A stretch of 64,000 bases of DNA from Planococcus citri (Eukaryota > Arthropoda > Insecta > Hemiptera > Pseudococcidae), in assembly GCF_950023065.1 (NCBI RefSeq), contig NC_088681.1, positions 68,854,836 to 68,918,835 on the forward strand, read 5' to 3'. This document shows, one piece after another, positions 10,740 to 21,480 of the stretch. The notes under the pieces are model-generated. The model was given only the letters and a program-made list of their open reading frames with translations. It was not told the origin of the DNA and ran no database searches. The position numbers and the translations under genes are program-made. Within the stretch, counting starts at the first letter, position 1; each line of letters starts with the position of its first letter.

Positions 10740-12353
10740 TCTCTGTCTATTTAGTAAGTAAGTATATTTCTCGCAAAACATAGCCATGGTTCGAATCTAC
10801 CGAACTTTTCTCATTCTTCATCGTACGTTGTTTCAAAATGCATTATTCGCGATGAAACTCGTTGGGAATGTTGTAAATTCTTTAGGGTTTGATTCGAAAC
10901 GCGTCGCATCGTGTCTTTCTGTCGCTTTAATTAAAATAGCGTTGCTAAAAAGTATTATAGAACGCTGTAGAGAATGGAGTTTTGGATAAAAACGCAGAAA
11001 ATATACACTTAAACAAAAGTACCGGAAAGTCGATGAATCTTGAGTTGAATATAGCGTGAGATGAGTACACTATACTCTGGGATAGGGTCGAGAAAAATGT
11101 TGAGAAGGAGCGGGCGAGGGGTAAAGGGAACATGTAATACGAGTGTAGTATAGCGTTGCTGCAGTATCCTGTAGTAGCAATGGTTGTAGTGGTACTAAAA
11201 CCCTGAAGTAGACGAAAAGGAAACGAGTGGAAATTACAAATAAATTACATCTAGAAGGTCCGATTTTCGTCGAATAATTCGCAATAAACTTATTTACTGT
11301 AGAAGTTGGCTTTTACGACTTATTTTTTAGTATTATCGGCGGCCCTTGAATACAAATTCGCTATACACGCAGAAATCTCCGTCCAATGGTCGTTGCCGGA
11401 GCGCCAGACAGCGTAGGAAATCGTAAAGCCGAGAGATATACGTTTAGATTATGGTAATTGACTCGTGATACTTGGTTTTATTTAATTTACTCTCGAAATT
11501 AAAAAAAAAAAAAAAGTAAGGAGAAGGCGAACGAGGTAAAAAAAAAAAGTATTCGCGAATGAACCCCTTTTTTTCTTCTCGCGTATACAGAGGTAATCAT
11601 TATAGCGAGCTCGAATAGATTTATAGCCGATGTTAGAAGATCTGAGAATGAGAAAGTATGGCGGCGTTACGCCGACCTTTCCGTGTTGCGAAAAAGGGTA
11701 AAGGAAAGATTTGGCGGGAAACGAACGTGCTTAAACGCTCCATGTGGCCTCGCCGCTGCACTGTTTTTACAGTACATTGTACAATGTCCATCTGCAACGT
11801 TGTTGGTCGAGCTCGAGATGAAAAACGCGGAGAGAACATGGAGCGGTAAAATGTTCGATTATCATTGATTAAAAGCATTGCAGTACACGATGGCGAGCAA
11901 CGATGCCTGCTAAGAAAAAGCCATCTATAAGATTCGACACAAGTAATCAGTTTAGCCCGAGCCCAAAATACATATTACCCGCTGAAACCCCCCGTGAAGA
12001 TGTGGAAAACTTCGATTCGTACACACTATACACTAGTAATAGCATGTCGGAAGTTATTTTCAAAACTTTCTAGGTTAATGGGTAAATTTTCAATATAAGA
12101 CGTATTGTTCGAACAAGGTGATTTGTTCGCGAGAATTGTCTCCTCCCCGAACACATTCCTCTCCGCATTGTTTTACCGAGTTTTTGTTTTTATTAAAAGC
12201 GAAAATCAATCGCGTGTGTTAAATGATGGTTTGTTTTTTGTTCGCATTTGTACCACACATCGAGCACATTTGCGTGTATTTGGGGTTTACAAGTAGATTT
12301 CGTCAACGTTTTGTGTACATTTGCATAATTTTTCTTCATTTTTATGTTTTCAG
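10740..12353. other. Repeat-poor stretch upstream of a candidate exon
   Basis: CG-containing, non-repetitive sequence that contrasts with both flanks. Several overlapping short open frames on both strands (for example at 11633-11878) have no recognisable domain. It ends in a pyrimidine-rich tract leading to the splice acceptor at 12353, so at least the last part behaves like the 3' end of an intron. Confidence 0.3.
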
Positions 12354-12411
12354 ATGTCCCCGAAGTCGGTCGGAGCTCGTCATCGACATGCGATGCGGAA
12401 ATGAAATCGAG
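12354..12411 (+). CDS. Candidate internal exon of an unidentified host gene
   Basis: A long T-rich tract ending TTTTATGTTTTCAG (12340-12353) is a strong 3' splice site. Fifty-eight nucleotides later a strong 5' splice site GTAAGC follows GAG (12412). Two of the three frames are open across the exon. One (starting at 12356) would encode a short peptide with a run of four serines (VGRSSSSTCDAEMK) and another, starting at 12355, CPRSRSELVIDMRCG. The frame cannot be chosen without neighbouring exons. It lies in repeat-poor sequence, as expected for a host exon. Product unknown. The evidence is splice-signal quality only; transcript support would be decisive. Confidence 0.45.
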
Positions 12412-12730
12412 GTAAGCAAGATAAATTGATTTTGATGTAATGAGATTCAAAACACGAAGATTGAATAGTGAATGAAAGCGTTACTTTTATAGCCCCGATT
12501 TCTTGCCCTCATTTTTGAAAATATTTTGTGCAGAAAAATTAGTGGCGAACTGGTCTATGATGTTGACTGGCGGTTGCCATGAGCCCCGAAACACCAAGCA
12601 AACCCGTCCCCTGAGGCCCCTATTATAAAATTGTGGAGTCAATAAATAGACTGATCTGATGTAAAACATTATTACCTCTAAATACGAATTTTTGGTAGCT
12701 TTTGCCCTCGCTTCGTTTGAGCTTCTATTA

Positions 12731-14471
12731 GTCCGACATATGACAATAGGAGTAATTGCAACCCCCCCCCCCGGTCGATCCTCCTGGACCACTTTTTTCT
12801 TGAAGGGGACATCCTAAGGAACATTATTAAGCAAACTTGTCCAAAAAAAAGTTGGCCTTACTTACAAAATGGCGGTCATTTTGATTGACAGGTCAGCCGA
12901 AATCGCGGATTTTGCGTTTTAATATAGGACTTGCACGAAATTTTTCAAACTTTACAAAGGTAGATCGAAAGATCATGCAAAAATGTATCTCCTGTCAAAA
13001 TTTCAAGTGCTGAAGTGCGTTTTTCGATTTTTGGTGAATTTTTGAAAATCGAATTCAGGTCAAAAATGAGGGGAAAAAATCAAATTTTTACCAAATTGAT
13101 CAAGAAAGCTGAAATTTGGGATATACCCTATTTTCGACATGCCAAATCGATTGGAAACGGTTTCAAACCGTTTTGAGCAGTTCTGGAGCCTCCAGCCGAT
13201 TTTTTGTTACTCGAAATTCCCACAAAATTCCATCAAATCAGACTTGTAAAGCAGAAATTTATTCTAAAAACTAATTTCAATACGCTACGAAGTACTGCAG
13301 GTAAATTTCAAGTCATTTTAGGGCCTCCAGCGACTTTTTTGAAAATTACTGGAGCCTCCAGTAGATTTTTGAAATTTGAAATTTCCCCAACATTAATTTA
13401 TTAAATGGAGTTGGCAAGCTGAAATTTACTTCGCAGACTACATTGTGGTTTCAAATGGTTTTGAAGCTTCCAGCTAATTTTAGGAAATTTCAATTTTTCA
13501 AAAAAAGTCATAGGCCTACAACCGTTCAAAAAGTCACTGGAGGCTCCAAAACGACTTGAAATCCACCAGCAGCCAACTTCGTAGCGTATTGAAATTAGTT
13601 TGCAGAATGAATTTCGACTCGCTATCTCAGTTTAATGAAATTTTGGGGAAATTTCATATTTCAAAAATCTACTGGAGGCTCCAGTAATTTTCAAAAAAGT
13701 CGCTGGAGGCTCTAAAATGACTTGATCCCACCTGAAGTCATCTTCAGAAGGTGTTGAAATTGGAGTGTAGAGTAAATTTCAGCTTTCCATCTCCATTTGA
13801 TAAAATTTTGTGAACATTTAAAGTTTCAAAAATCTGCTGGAGGCTTCAGGAATTTTCAAAAAGTCGCTGGAGGCTCCAAAACGACTTGAAATTTACCTGT
13901 AGTACTTCGTAGCGTATTGAAATTAGTTTTTAGAATAAATTTCAGCTTTACAAGTCTGATTTGATGGAATTTTGTGGGAATTTCGAGTATCAAAAAATCG
14001 GCTGGAGGCTCCAGAACTGCTCAAAACGGGTTGAAACCGTTTCCAATCGATTTGGCATGTTGAAAATAGGGTATATCTCAAATTTCAGCTTTCTTGGGTC
14101 AATTTGGTAAAATTTTGATTTTTTCCCTCATTTTTGACCTTGAATTCGATTTTCAAAAATTCACCTTAAATCGAAAAACGCAATTCAGCACTTGAAATTT
14201 TGACAGGAGATACATTTTTGCAGGATCTTTCGATCTACCTTTGTAAAGTTTGAAAAATTTCGTGCAAGTCCTACGTTAAAACGCAAAATCGGCGATTTCG
14301 GCTGACCTGTCAATCAAAATGACCGCCATTTTGTAAGTAAGGCCAACTTTTTTTTGGGCAAGTTTGCTTAAAAATGTTCCTTAGGATGTCCCCTTTAAGA
14401 AAAAAGTTGTCCCGGAGGATCGACGGGGGAGGGAGGGGTTTGCAATTACTCCTGTTGTCATATGCCGGACT
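12731..14471. mobile_element. Foldback element, family A: 1.74-kb inverted repeat
   Basis: The two halves are reverse complements almost to the centre (near 13600). The tips are GTCCGACATATGACAA at 12731 and its mirror ending CGGAC at 14471, with TA immediately outside both ends (a possible TA target duplication, as in Tc1/mariner-type MITEs). Each arm carries paired blocks including ATTTTGATTGACAGGTCAGC, TTTCGATCTACCTTTGTAAA and several copies of a CTGGAGGCTCCAG-like motif. A poly(C)/poly(G) tract lies near each tip. There is no transposase ORF, so it is non-autonomous. Related copies lie at 45025-45800 and 56490-57550. Confidence 0.75.
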
Positions 14472-14479
14472 ATATGCCA

Positions 14480-15150
14480 TTGCAAAAAAGTACCATTTTT
14501 TTTGTCCAATAATTACCAAAAATTCGTAATTTTCCCAAAAAATAGTCAATCTTGCTTTTGGCCAAAAATTGTCAAAATTCTCAGTTTTTTGCAAAAAATT
14601 CTAAAAAGTGTCATTTTTTCCGAAAAGTGCTCAAAAGGCTTCCCTATTGCTGAAAATTCTAAGTTGATTTATTATTTTTAAAAATTGCCAAATTTTACTA
14701 ATATTGCCAAGTTTTACTGAAATTGTCAAATTTTTTCTTCAAAATTACCTATGTAAAAGCCTGGCTTAGTATCTCTTTTTGCCAATAATTCTCGCAGTTT
14801 TTTTTTTTTGCTAAAATTGTCAAAATCTGCTTTTGGCCAAAAATTGTAAAAAAAATCCTCGCCTTTAAAAAAAAAGTCTAATAATTAGTCGTTCTTAAGA
14901 AAATGTTGATTTTCAACTTTTTAAAAAAAATTGTCCTAACGTCTTGCTTTTTTGCCAGAAATTGTCCATTCCTTTTGTTAAAATTGTCAGTCTCGTTTTA
15001 TTTTTCCAAGGATTGCCTATTTTGTCAAAAATTGACAAAATCCTTACTTTGCCGCCAAATATTCGATTGTCAAAAAGTCCCAATTTTCTATCAAAAAGTT
15101 TCGAAATTGTGGTTCAACTTTTAAAAATTCAATACATTATTTTCTAATCG
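14480..15150. repeat. 25-30-nt degenerate minisatellite block
   Basis: Units of the form TTTTTGCCAAAAATTGTCAAAA run from the edge of the foldback element to about 15150. Open frames here on either strand are by-products of the repeat. Confidence 0.5.
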
Positions 15151-16314
15151 TGATATTCTATTTTTTTTGGTGATTTTTTGTCTGTATCTAACTATTTTGC
15201 TCGCTGCTTTTTTTCTTTTCAATTACTTTTTTTTTGAGCTTTTTCGGTTATTAAAATTACTTTGGGGGGGGGGGGGGTATTGAGTACAAGTCTTGCCCTC
15301 GCTTCATTTGAGTCTGTTTACTTTTCATTTTCGTAATTAAAATTTTTAAAAACTCATTCAAATTCTACAATTTTGGATCAAAAGAAATAAACAAATTTTT
15401 TCAAACATAGTCCGAATTTTTGAAAGCTTTTGCCCTTCCTTCGCTCGGGTCAATTCTTATGTCTAAACTAAAAAAAAATTCCAGTTTGAAACTTCCATGA
15501 ATTCAAAAATTATAATAACAATTTTCTGATGAACCCAACTTACGTAGTATTATATGTATCAATTGGGCAGAATTATCATTTTATCTTTTATTTGTATGTA
15601 TTTCATCTTGAAAACTCGATATTTTATTCGATACAACTGATATTTTTTTTCTCATACCAATTGGCAAATTTTCAGTCAAGCCCTCCCCCTCTCCCGCGAA
15701 AAAAATCCAACTCTGTACCGATACAGGCATTTTTATCCTTTAAATGGTCAATTCATTCGACTGAAAATGATTTCAAAAATCCAGTAGGTACCTAATAGGA
15801 GATTTCTTTAATTCCTCTCCTATCTACCTCCCAGTCTCAAGCTTGAAATAACTCAGCTAACGCAGCCAATCCATAAAATAGGATTTTTATTCGGGAAGAG
15901 AAAAAAAAACATTGCGTATTTATTGTCCCTTTGAAGACCACCTTTTCGTGTTGTTTTTTCTCTGCGCTGGTCTGAAAGAAAGAATTTTTGATATGAGTTG
16001 TAATTGTAAAGCAGGAGAAATGTTAACGTCTGTACCTCTCTCTGCTGTCTCCATCTTTACTTTTTTTTTCCTTCTCCCTTTGGAAAATCAAAATGAGCTC
16101 GAGCCATACTCGGTATACTCGTATACCGAGGCCATTAGTCATCCCTTGTTTCTTTTTTTGCGACGTGTATATCTAGCGTAGCGTCGAACTTGATTCCCCT
16201 CGTCATATATTTTGGTTGTCGAGCAAACACAACTAATCACAGTTGAAGGTTCTGGGTATACACACTTACACAGTATATACGAGTACATGCGATAGATGAA
16301 GAGAGTTTTCTCAG
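15151..16314. other. Mostly repeat-poor stretch, no gene identified
   Basis: It begins AT-rich with a G tract near 15265 and becomes CG-containing after about 15900. Short chance open frames only. Near the end, CAGTATATACGAG (about 16271) and a pyrimidine-bearing stretch ending TTTTCTCAG lead into the candidate exon at 16315. Confidence 0.3.
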
Positions 16315-16366
16315 TTTAAATGTTTTCCTACGAGTACGCAGGACTTGTCATCGTCGTCAAACATCA
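16315..16366 (+). other. Weak candidate exon or alternative first exon
   Basis: A strong 5' splice site (CATCA|GTAAGT, donor at 16367) is preceded 52 nt upstream by a plausible acceptor (TTTTCTCAG ending 16314). One frame is open and would read CFPTSTQDLSSSSNIS. The acceptor pyrimidine tract is short, so the segment could instead be the 3' part of a longer, perhaps first, exon. It shares plus-strand orientation and a serine-rich reading with the exon at 12354, but no link is shown. The 193-codon minus-strand open frame crossing this place (16311-16892) is compositionally odd and is not preferred. Confidence 0.25.
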
Positions 16367-16369
16367 GTA

Positions 16370-18520
16370 AGTTTTTTAATTTCCTTCTTGCCATTTTTTT
16401 TCTCCCTCTCTCTCTCTCATGTACACGTGTACGAGCATTCGGTATCGGTATGGCAAAAAAAGCGGACTTGGTCGTGTAGAAATTGAAACCAGCTGTCAAG
16501 TCGTGTCGTTGACGATGATTCGTTCGAGCGAACGGTATTTTTGTCGAGATTTTCGAGACGAAAGTTTTTGAGCGATGTGTTTGCAGATAGAATAGAGTTT
16601 TTAATAAGGTGTGATTTTCAACGTCATTTTGTCGAAAGTTTTCCAATTTTAACCCGCGGAGATACGATTTACATGTGTACCTTGACCTACGAGTTCTTGC
16701 TTTGGAGCATTGTGAAGTGTGGCTGATTTTTTTTTTTTTATTGAGAAACGTGTGTACGAATACCTGAAAATAGGCTAAACACGAGTTGAAAAAAGGTGGG
16801 TGTCTGATTTTCCAAAGTTTTAGTGCACCTAAAACTCCTTCAATGTACTCCTCAAAGTCAAAAATACCGATTCTTTGAAGTTTGTTTTTCATGTATTTTT
16901 TTGATTTTTAAGTCAAAAAGGTCAGTGCAATTCCAAAATTTGCAAAAATTGCTGCAGTGCTTATTTTTTACATAATTTTTGTAGGTCATTCACCTCCTTT
17001 CCTTCTCAGTTCGTCTCGAGATCCCAATACCCTAAACATGAGTGGAATGCTTTTCAATTTTTTAGTTAGAAAAAATTTGAAAATGAAACGATTTTGCCAC
17101 TGAACTTTCCTTCACTATTTTTTGTTTTCAGAATTGATTTGTCATGACTCTGAAAAATTCGAAAAATTGATCAGGAAAATCATTTTTCTAAAAACATCGA
17201 ATTTCCTATTTTTGGTGAAAATTTTAGATAACGATCAGAATCTATTTTTCTTCTGCGAAATTTCCTCTTTTTTGAGAAGAGCAACGAGGAAGATCTTTTA
17301 GATTTCATTATCGAGAGATTGCTTCTTGAACATTGTCTTCGAAACACCATTTTTTCGTACGCAAAATCGAACCTGATAATGTAAGCTGTCGGAAGTTACT
17401 CAACAATCCCCAAGATTCGAGAAAAAGTACACCTAATGGAAGATGAAACTGCGAAAAGAAATTTCGTTAGGTAAATTGCGCAGCAATGGCAGCGAATCAA
17501 CACGTTGAAATGATGATAAAAGCTGTACACGATTTGTCAGCAAATACTACATACATATAGCATTACGTGTTAGTACAATACACATATGAGCAAGATAGGG
17601 CAGAGTCGGCAAGGCGAATATAGAGTAAGTATTTCGGCGCCAAATGTCACCGCTCGACTCGCTCGACGTTCATATAATATTTCTCGCGTATGAAATTTTA
17701 ATAAACTCGAATACGCGTAACGTGTGCGCTGGTAATACCGAGTACGCCGCAGCTCTTTTAACAGTATTCGAATTATTTATTTGACAAAAAAAAAAAAAAA
17801 AAAAAAAAAAAAAGATGGAAAGGAAAGAAAAAAAACACAGCACACGCTTACAGATGTCAAACATCCGAACAAAATGGATGAATGAAAAAACATCCGAGAT
17901 GTTTTCCGGTAAAAAATTTATTTTGCAGGTTTCGAAAAAGCATCAGAAAATTAGGTGTGTGACGATTGACTGACTGACGAGATGTGTCGATGACACGGGA
18001 AGAGTTGGTTGCCATCCGAAGCAAAATTATTACATGAGACGAAAACGTTAGAATAGAGATGAACATTTCGCTTCGGGCCAATCGTGTAAATATTATTGTA
18101 CATATGACAGTTGCTGCTCGCATTGCTCAAATTATTGAGGTAGGTAAAGTCGACCTACGTGGGTACGTGCGCTAATTAACCGTCTGCTTCGGTCGTCCAG
18201 ATATACCTTAAAGCTCGAAATGGCCCAGAAACCGAACACTTGGCGACTTGGTGTCATTTTCTGCATACGTGTTTCTATCGTCTCTTTCTGCGAGTGATGA
18301 AATTACGTACTTATTGTTGCGTATTTTCTATCTCGAGTGATGGTGATGTGTTTGACGATGTCAAATTACATATGATAACTTTCTCGTCACCATCTCGTAT
18401 AGAAGTCCAAATGGAGGAAAAAATCTGCAATGGTAATGGTCAGAACGGATAATTTTCACTTTCAGTTATAAAGAACATTTGAAAATTAATTTTGGTATCA
18501 AATAATGAGGTTTAGAAATT
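16370..18520. other. Repeat-poor stretch with a long A tract
   Basis: CG-containing, largely non-repetitive sequence, including an uninterrupted A run at about 17786-17813. The A run is flanked by unrelated sequence on both sides and could be a slipped simple repeat or the tail of an old retroposed copy. No convincing exon or ORF. Confidence 0.3.
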
Positions 18521-18529
18521 ACTGAATCT

Positions 18530-19033
18530 TTTTTTTTTGACATTTTTTCACACTGGGCGTGTATAATTGCCAGGATTTTTACGCCCAGTTTCGAGGGGTT
18601 AGTCTAGATTTGGTTTGAAAGATTGATTTCTTTGATGTATTTAAGAATGTTTTCCATCTGCTTGATATTGTCAGGAATTGTAGGGTTGAGGTCTGAAATG
18701 TTTAAGGATTGACGTTTTGTTTTGAGGGAGGGACAATAAAATAGAACGTGTTGAGTGGAGATTATTTCAGAATTACAGAATTGACAGGTGGGTTTAGGAG
18801 CTTTGGTGAACAAATGGCTGTGGGTTAATTTGGCATGACCACTTCGGAGGCGGGTGATTATAATTTCTTCTGATCTATTTAGGTGACTAAGGTGCTTCCA
18901 AGGGAGGATTGATTTTTTGTGGGTAAATAGTTCGTGATTTGTTTTTCGAATTCCATAGGTTTTGCCAATTGGAGTTTTGGATAATTTTTAGAATGTTAAT
19001 AACGTCATCATGGGTCACAGAGAAAATTTTAGA
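18530..19033 (-). pseudogene. LINE 3' fragment (Jockey/R1-like), C-terminal zinc region and 3' UTR
   Basis: The minus strand encodes the end of a non-LTR retrotransposon ORF2. After the RNase H-proximal residues there is a stretch with RLRSGHAKLTHSHLF, matching the RLRIGHT..LTH signature of this clade, then the C-terminal zinc motif CQFCNSEIISTQHVLFYC (CCHC type), ending in a stop at about 18604. A T run on the plus strand at 18531-18539 is the A-rich tail. A frame break near 18950-18990 shows that the copy is dead. The upstream part continues beyond the BEL element at 21481-22270. Confidence 0.7.
18552..18589 (-). repeat. Hairpin in the LINE 3' UTR
   Basis: ACTGGGCGT (18552-18560) pairs perfectly with ACGCCCAGT (18581-18589) around a 20-nt loop, just before the A-rich tail of the LINE. 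A stem-loop in this position is the kind of structure recognised by the reverse transcriptase of several LINE families during priming. That function is an inference here. Confidence 0.6.
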
Positions 19034-19038
19034 GGGGG

Positions 19039-19447
19039 TGTCGCGGATTCGCGGTTATTAATTATATTTGGCTATGTTTTTGTTATATTTAAAGTTCGCG
19101 ATCTCGATAATATTCGGCTGCTAGGTTTGTTATCTTGAAGATTCAAAAGTTTTTGTTATTGTTTTTATTCGAAAATAAATAGAGTACGAAAAGGGTTCGT
19201 ATTGAAGCGATTAAATCAATCGCCCTTATTGTTGAATACGCGGATTCGCGGTTATTAATTATATTTGGCTATGTTTTTGTTATATTTAAAGTTCGCGATC
19301 TCGATAATATTCGGCTGCTAGGTTTGTTATCTTGAAGATTCAAAAGTTTTTGTTATTGTTTTTATTCGAAAATAAATAGAGTACGAAAAGGGTTCGTATT
19401 GAAGCGATTAAATCAATCGCCCTTATTGTTGAATTCCTTTTTCGTTA
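19039..19447 (+). repeat. 5' LTR of the BEL element, internally duplicated
   Basis: The LTR is essentially two tandem copies of a 197-bp unit beginning CGCGGATTCGCGG (at 19042 and 19239). Each unit carries AATAAA in GAAAATAAATAGAG. A short unique end, CCTTTTTCGTTA, closes the LTR. The next bases, TGGTAGCCCCC at 19448, start with TGG as a primer-binding site should. The matching tRNA was not identified. Confidence 0.85.
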
Positions 19448-21000
19448 TGGTAGCCCCCACATGGTTGAAAGAGATGGAAGTTGCTTGGCCAAAGGCAATG
19501 AATTTACAATTTGAATCCGAACCTGAACCTGAACCAGAACCAGTACTTATCTCCAATAATACAGCTGTAATTCAGCCTCCTTTTAAAATCGATTGTACTC
19601 AATTTAAAACCCTCAACTATCTACTTGATGCAACGTTAAGCTACATGAAAAATGTCAATCCGAATAATATTGTTCAGAAAACCGAAGAAGCTTTCAACCA
19701 GTGGATTATGTATATCCAAAACAAAAATTATCCTGATATTTCGCAACCTAATCCGCTTGGTTTAAAACGTGATTCTCAAAATATTATACGTTGTCATGGA
19801 CGCCTGGTTGAATCATGTCTCGACGATAATGCAAAGTTTCCAATACTTCTACCTGAGAAAGAATACTTCACTCACTTATTAATTGAAAAAATTCATATCG
19901 ATAACTATCATGTTGGCGTTTCGCATACTCTCTCTGAATTGAGAAAAAATTTCTGGATTCCAAAAGGCAGATCGACGGTGTACTACGTTCTAAAAAAATG
20001 TGCTAACTGCAAATACTACGATGGTGGTCCATATAAATATCCTGCAATTCCTCCGTTACCTGAATTTCGTGTAAATCAAAGCAGTCCGTTTTCCTGTTGT
20101 GGTATCGACACATTTGGTCCTTTATACGTCAGTGATAACTCAGTCCAGAAAAAAGTATTTGTTAGTATTTTTGTTTGTATGATTACGCGTGCGATTCACT
20201 TAGAACTTTTAGAGAATATGACCACTCAAGAATTCCTACTCGCTTTTCGTAATTTTATAGCATTACGCACAATTCCAAAATTCGTAATAAGTGACAACGC
20301 GCCACAATTTAAAATAACCAAATCAGCTTTTGAAAATCTTTGGCAACAAATAATTTCTGATAATGATGTAATAGATTTTTGTAAAAATAATTTGATAGAA
20401 TGGAAACTGTTGCCTGAATATGCCCCGTGGCATGGCGGTTTTTACGAAAGATTAATCGGTATAGTGAAAATGTCGCTAAAGAAAACAATTTTTAATTGTA
20501 TAATAACAGAAAATCAATTGAGAACCGTGTTGTATGAAGTAACTTCTGTTATTAATTCGCGTCCTATTGTTTACGTAGGTGAAAATGATAGTAATGTATT
20601 AACACCTAATGATTTGATGAATACCAAATTCGATTTTATTCCGGATATTGATAATGTTAAAAATATTAAACGTGATGTAATCGTAAATTTATGGAAAAGA
20701 TCTAACGATATTATTAATCAATTTTGGAACGTTTGGAAATTTCAATATTTAACTAGTCTTCGTGAACGTAATATTAGTATAAAACAAAAGAAAAATGTAG
20801 TAGACTTAGTTCCTAAAGTAGGAGATATCGTATTAATTGAAGGTGATAAAAAATTTTGTCCTAGAGGAGAGTGGAAAGTTGGTAAAGTAATTAATGTTAA
20901 TGTTAGCTCAGACAGTAATGTTAGATCAGCAATCGTTGAAACTAAAAATTCTAAACTTACCCGTCCCATTAACAAATTGTATCCCTTGGAAACATCGTAA
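19447..21000 (+). CDS. BEL/Pao integrase with C-terminal DUF5641-like domain
   Basis: The ORF is open from inside the LTR, but the first ATG is at 19447, straddling the LTR edge, giving 517 aa. After an acidic Glu-Pro repeat comes the usual BEL pre-integrase segment, then an HHCC zinc module (HIDNYHVG ... KKCANC) and the DDE core: Asp221 in GIDTFG, Asp283 in ISDNAPQF and Glu334 in GGFYERLIG, so the catalytic triad is intact. The C terminus (VGDIVLI, then RGEWKVGKV and TRPINKLYPLE) is the DUF5641-like domain that follows integrase in BEL Pol. Normally this would be released from a polyprotein of well over 1000 residues; here it starts directly at the LTR. It could be expressed from the LTR promoter and act in trans, which is inference. 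Confidence 0.85.
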   Translation: MVAPTWLKEMEVAWPKAMNLQFESEPEPEPEPVLISNNTAVIQPPFKIDCTQFKTLNYLLDATLSYMKNVNPNNIVQKTEEAFNQWIMYIQNKNYPDISQPNPLGLKRDSQNIIRCHGRLVESCLDDNAKFPILLPEKEYFTHLLIEKIHIDNYHVGVSHTLSELRKNFWIPKGRSTVYYVLKKCANCKYYDGGPYKYPAIPPLPEFRVNQSSPFSCCGIDTFGPLYVSDNSVQKKVFVSIFVCMITRAIHLELLENMTTQEFLLAFRNFIALRTIPKFVISDNAPQFKITKSAFENLWQQIISDNDVIDFCKNNLIEWKLLPEYAPWHGGFYERLIGIVKMSLKKTIFNCIITENQLRTVLYEVTSVINSRPIVYVGENDSNVLTPNDLMNTKFDFIPDIDNVKNIKRDVIVNLWKRSNDIINQFWNVWKFQYLTSLRERNISIKQKKNVVDLVPKVGDIVLIEGDKKFCPRGEWKVGKVINVNVSSDSNVRSAIVETKNSKLTRPINKLYPLETS

Positions 21001-21066
21001 TTTTTCTCGTTTATACTTATTATTTTAAATTTAAAAATTCGTTTTTTTTTTTTTTTTCGTCGGGAG

Positions 21067-21475
21067 TGTCGCGGATTCGCGGTTATTAATTATATTTGGC
21101 TATGTTTTTGTTATATTTAAAGTTCGCGATCTCAATAATATTCGGCTGCTAGGTTTGTTATCTTGAAGATTCAAAAGTTTTTGTTATTGTTTTTATTCGA
21201 AAATAAATAGAGTACGAAAAGGGTTCGTATTGAAGCGATTAAATCAATCACCCTTATTGTTGAATACGCGGATTCGTGGTTATTAATTATATTTGGCTAT
21301 GTTTTTGTTATATTTAAAGTTCGCGATCTCGATAATATTCGGCTGCTAGGTTTGTTATCTTGAAGATTCAAAAGTTTTTGTTATTGTTTTTATTCGAAAA
21401 TAAATAGAGTACGAAAAGGGTTCGTATTGAAGCGATTAAATCAATCGCCCTTATTGTTGAATTCCTTTTTCGTTA
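21067..21475 (+). repeat. 3' LTR of the BEL element
   Basis: Same 409-bp length and same internal 197-bp duplication as the 5' copy. Three substitutions relative to it were seen by eye. It is preceded by a T run and CGTCGGGAG rather than a classic long polypurine tract. It is followed by the second GGGGG target duplication copy. Confidence 0.85.
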
Positions 21476-21480
21476 GGGGG

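Larger units (their letters stand above)
19039..21475 (+). mobile_element. BEL/Pao LTR retrotransposon, internally deleted, integrase-only
   Basis: Two 409-bp LTRs (TGTCGC...CGTTA) flank 1.6 kb containing only the C-terminal part of Pol. The 5-bp target duplication GGGGG (19034-19038 and 21476-21480) matches BEL/Pao habit. Joining the flanks across one GGGGG restores the open frame of a LINE RNase H domain, so this is a clean insertion. Gag, protease, reverse transcriptase and RNase H are missing. The LTRs differ at only three positions that I can see (one G/A and two C/T-type changes), so the insertion is recent relative to the surrounding decay. Confidence 0.85.

Noticed and set aside
10785..10800. 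GGTTCGAATCT as a tRNA B box
   Set aside because: No A box at the right distance and no cloverleaf pairing.
16311..16892. 193-codon minus-strand open frame
   Set aside because: Longest non-transposon frame, but there is no domain, composition swings from Lys/Arg-rich to hydrophobic, and the plus strand shows a strong splice donor inside it. Most likely chance.
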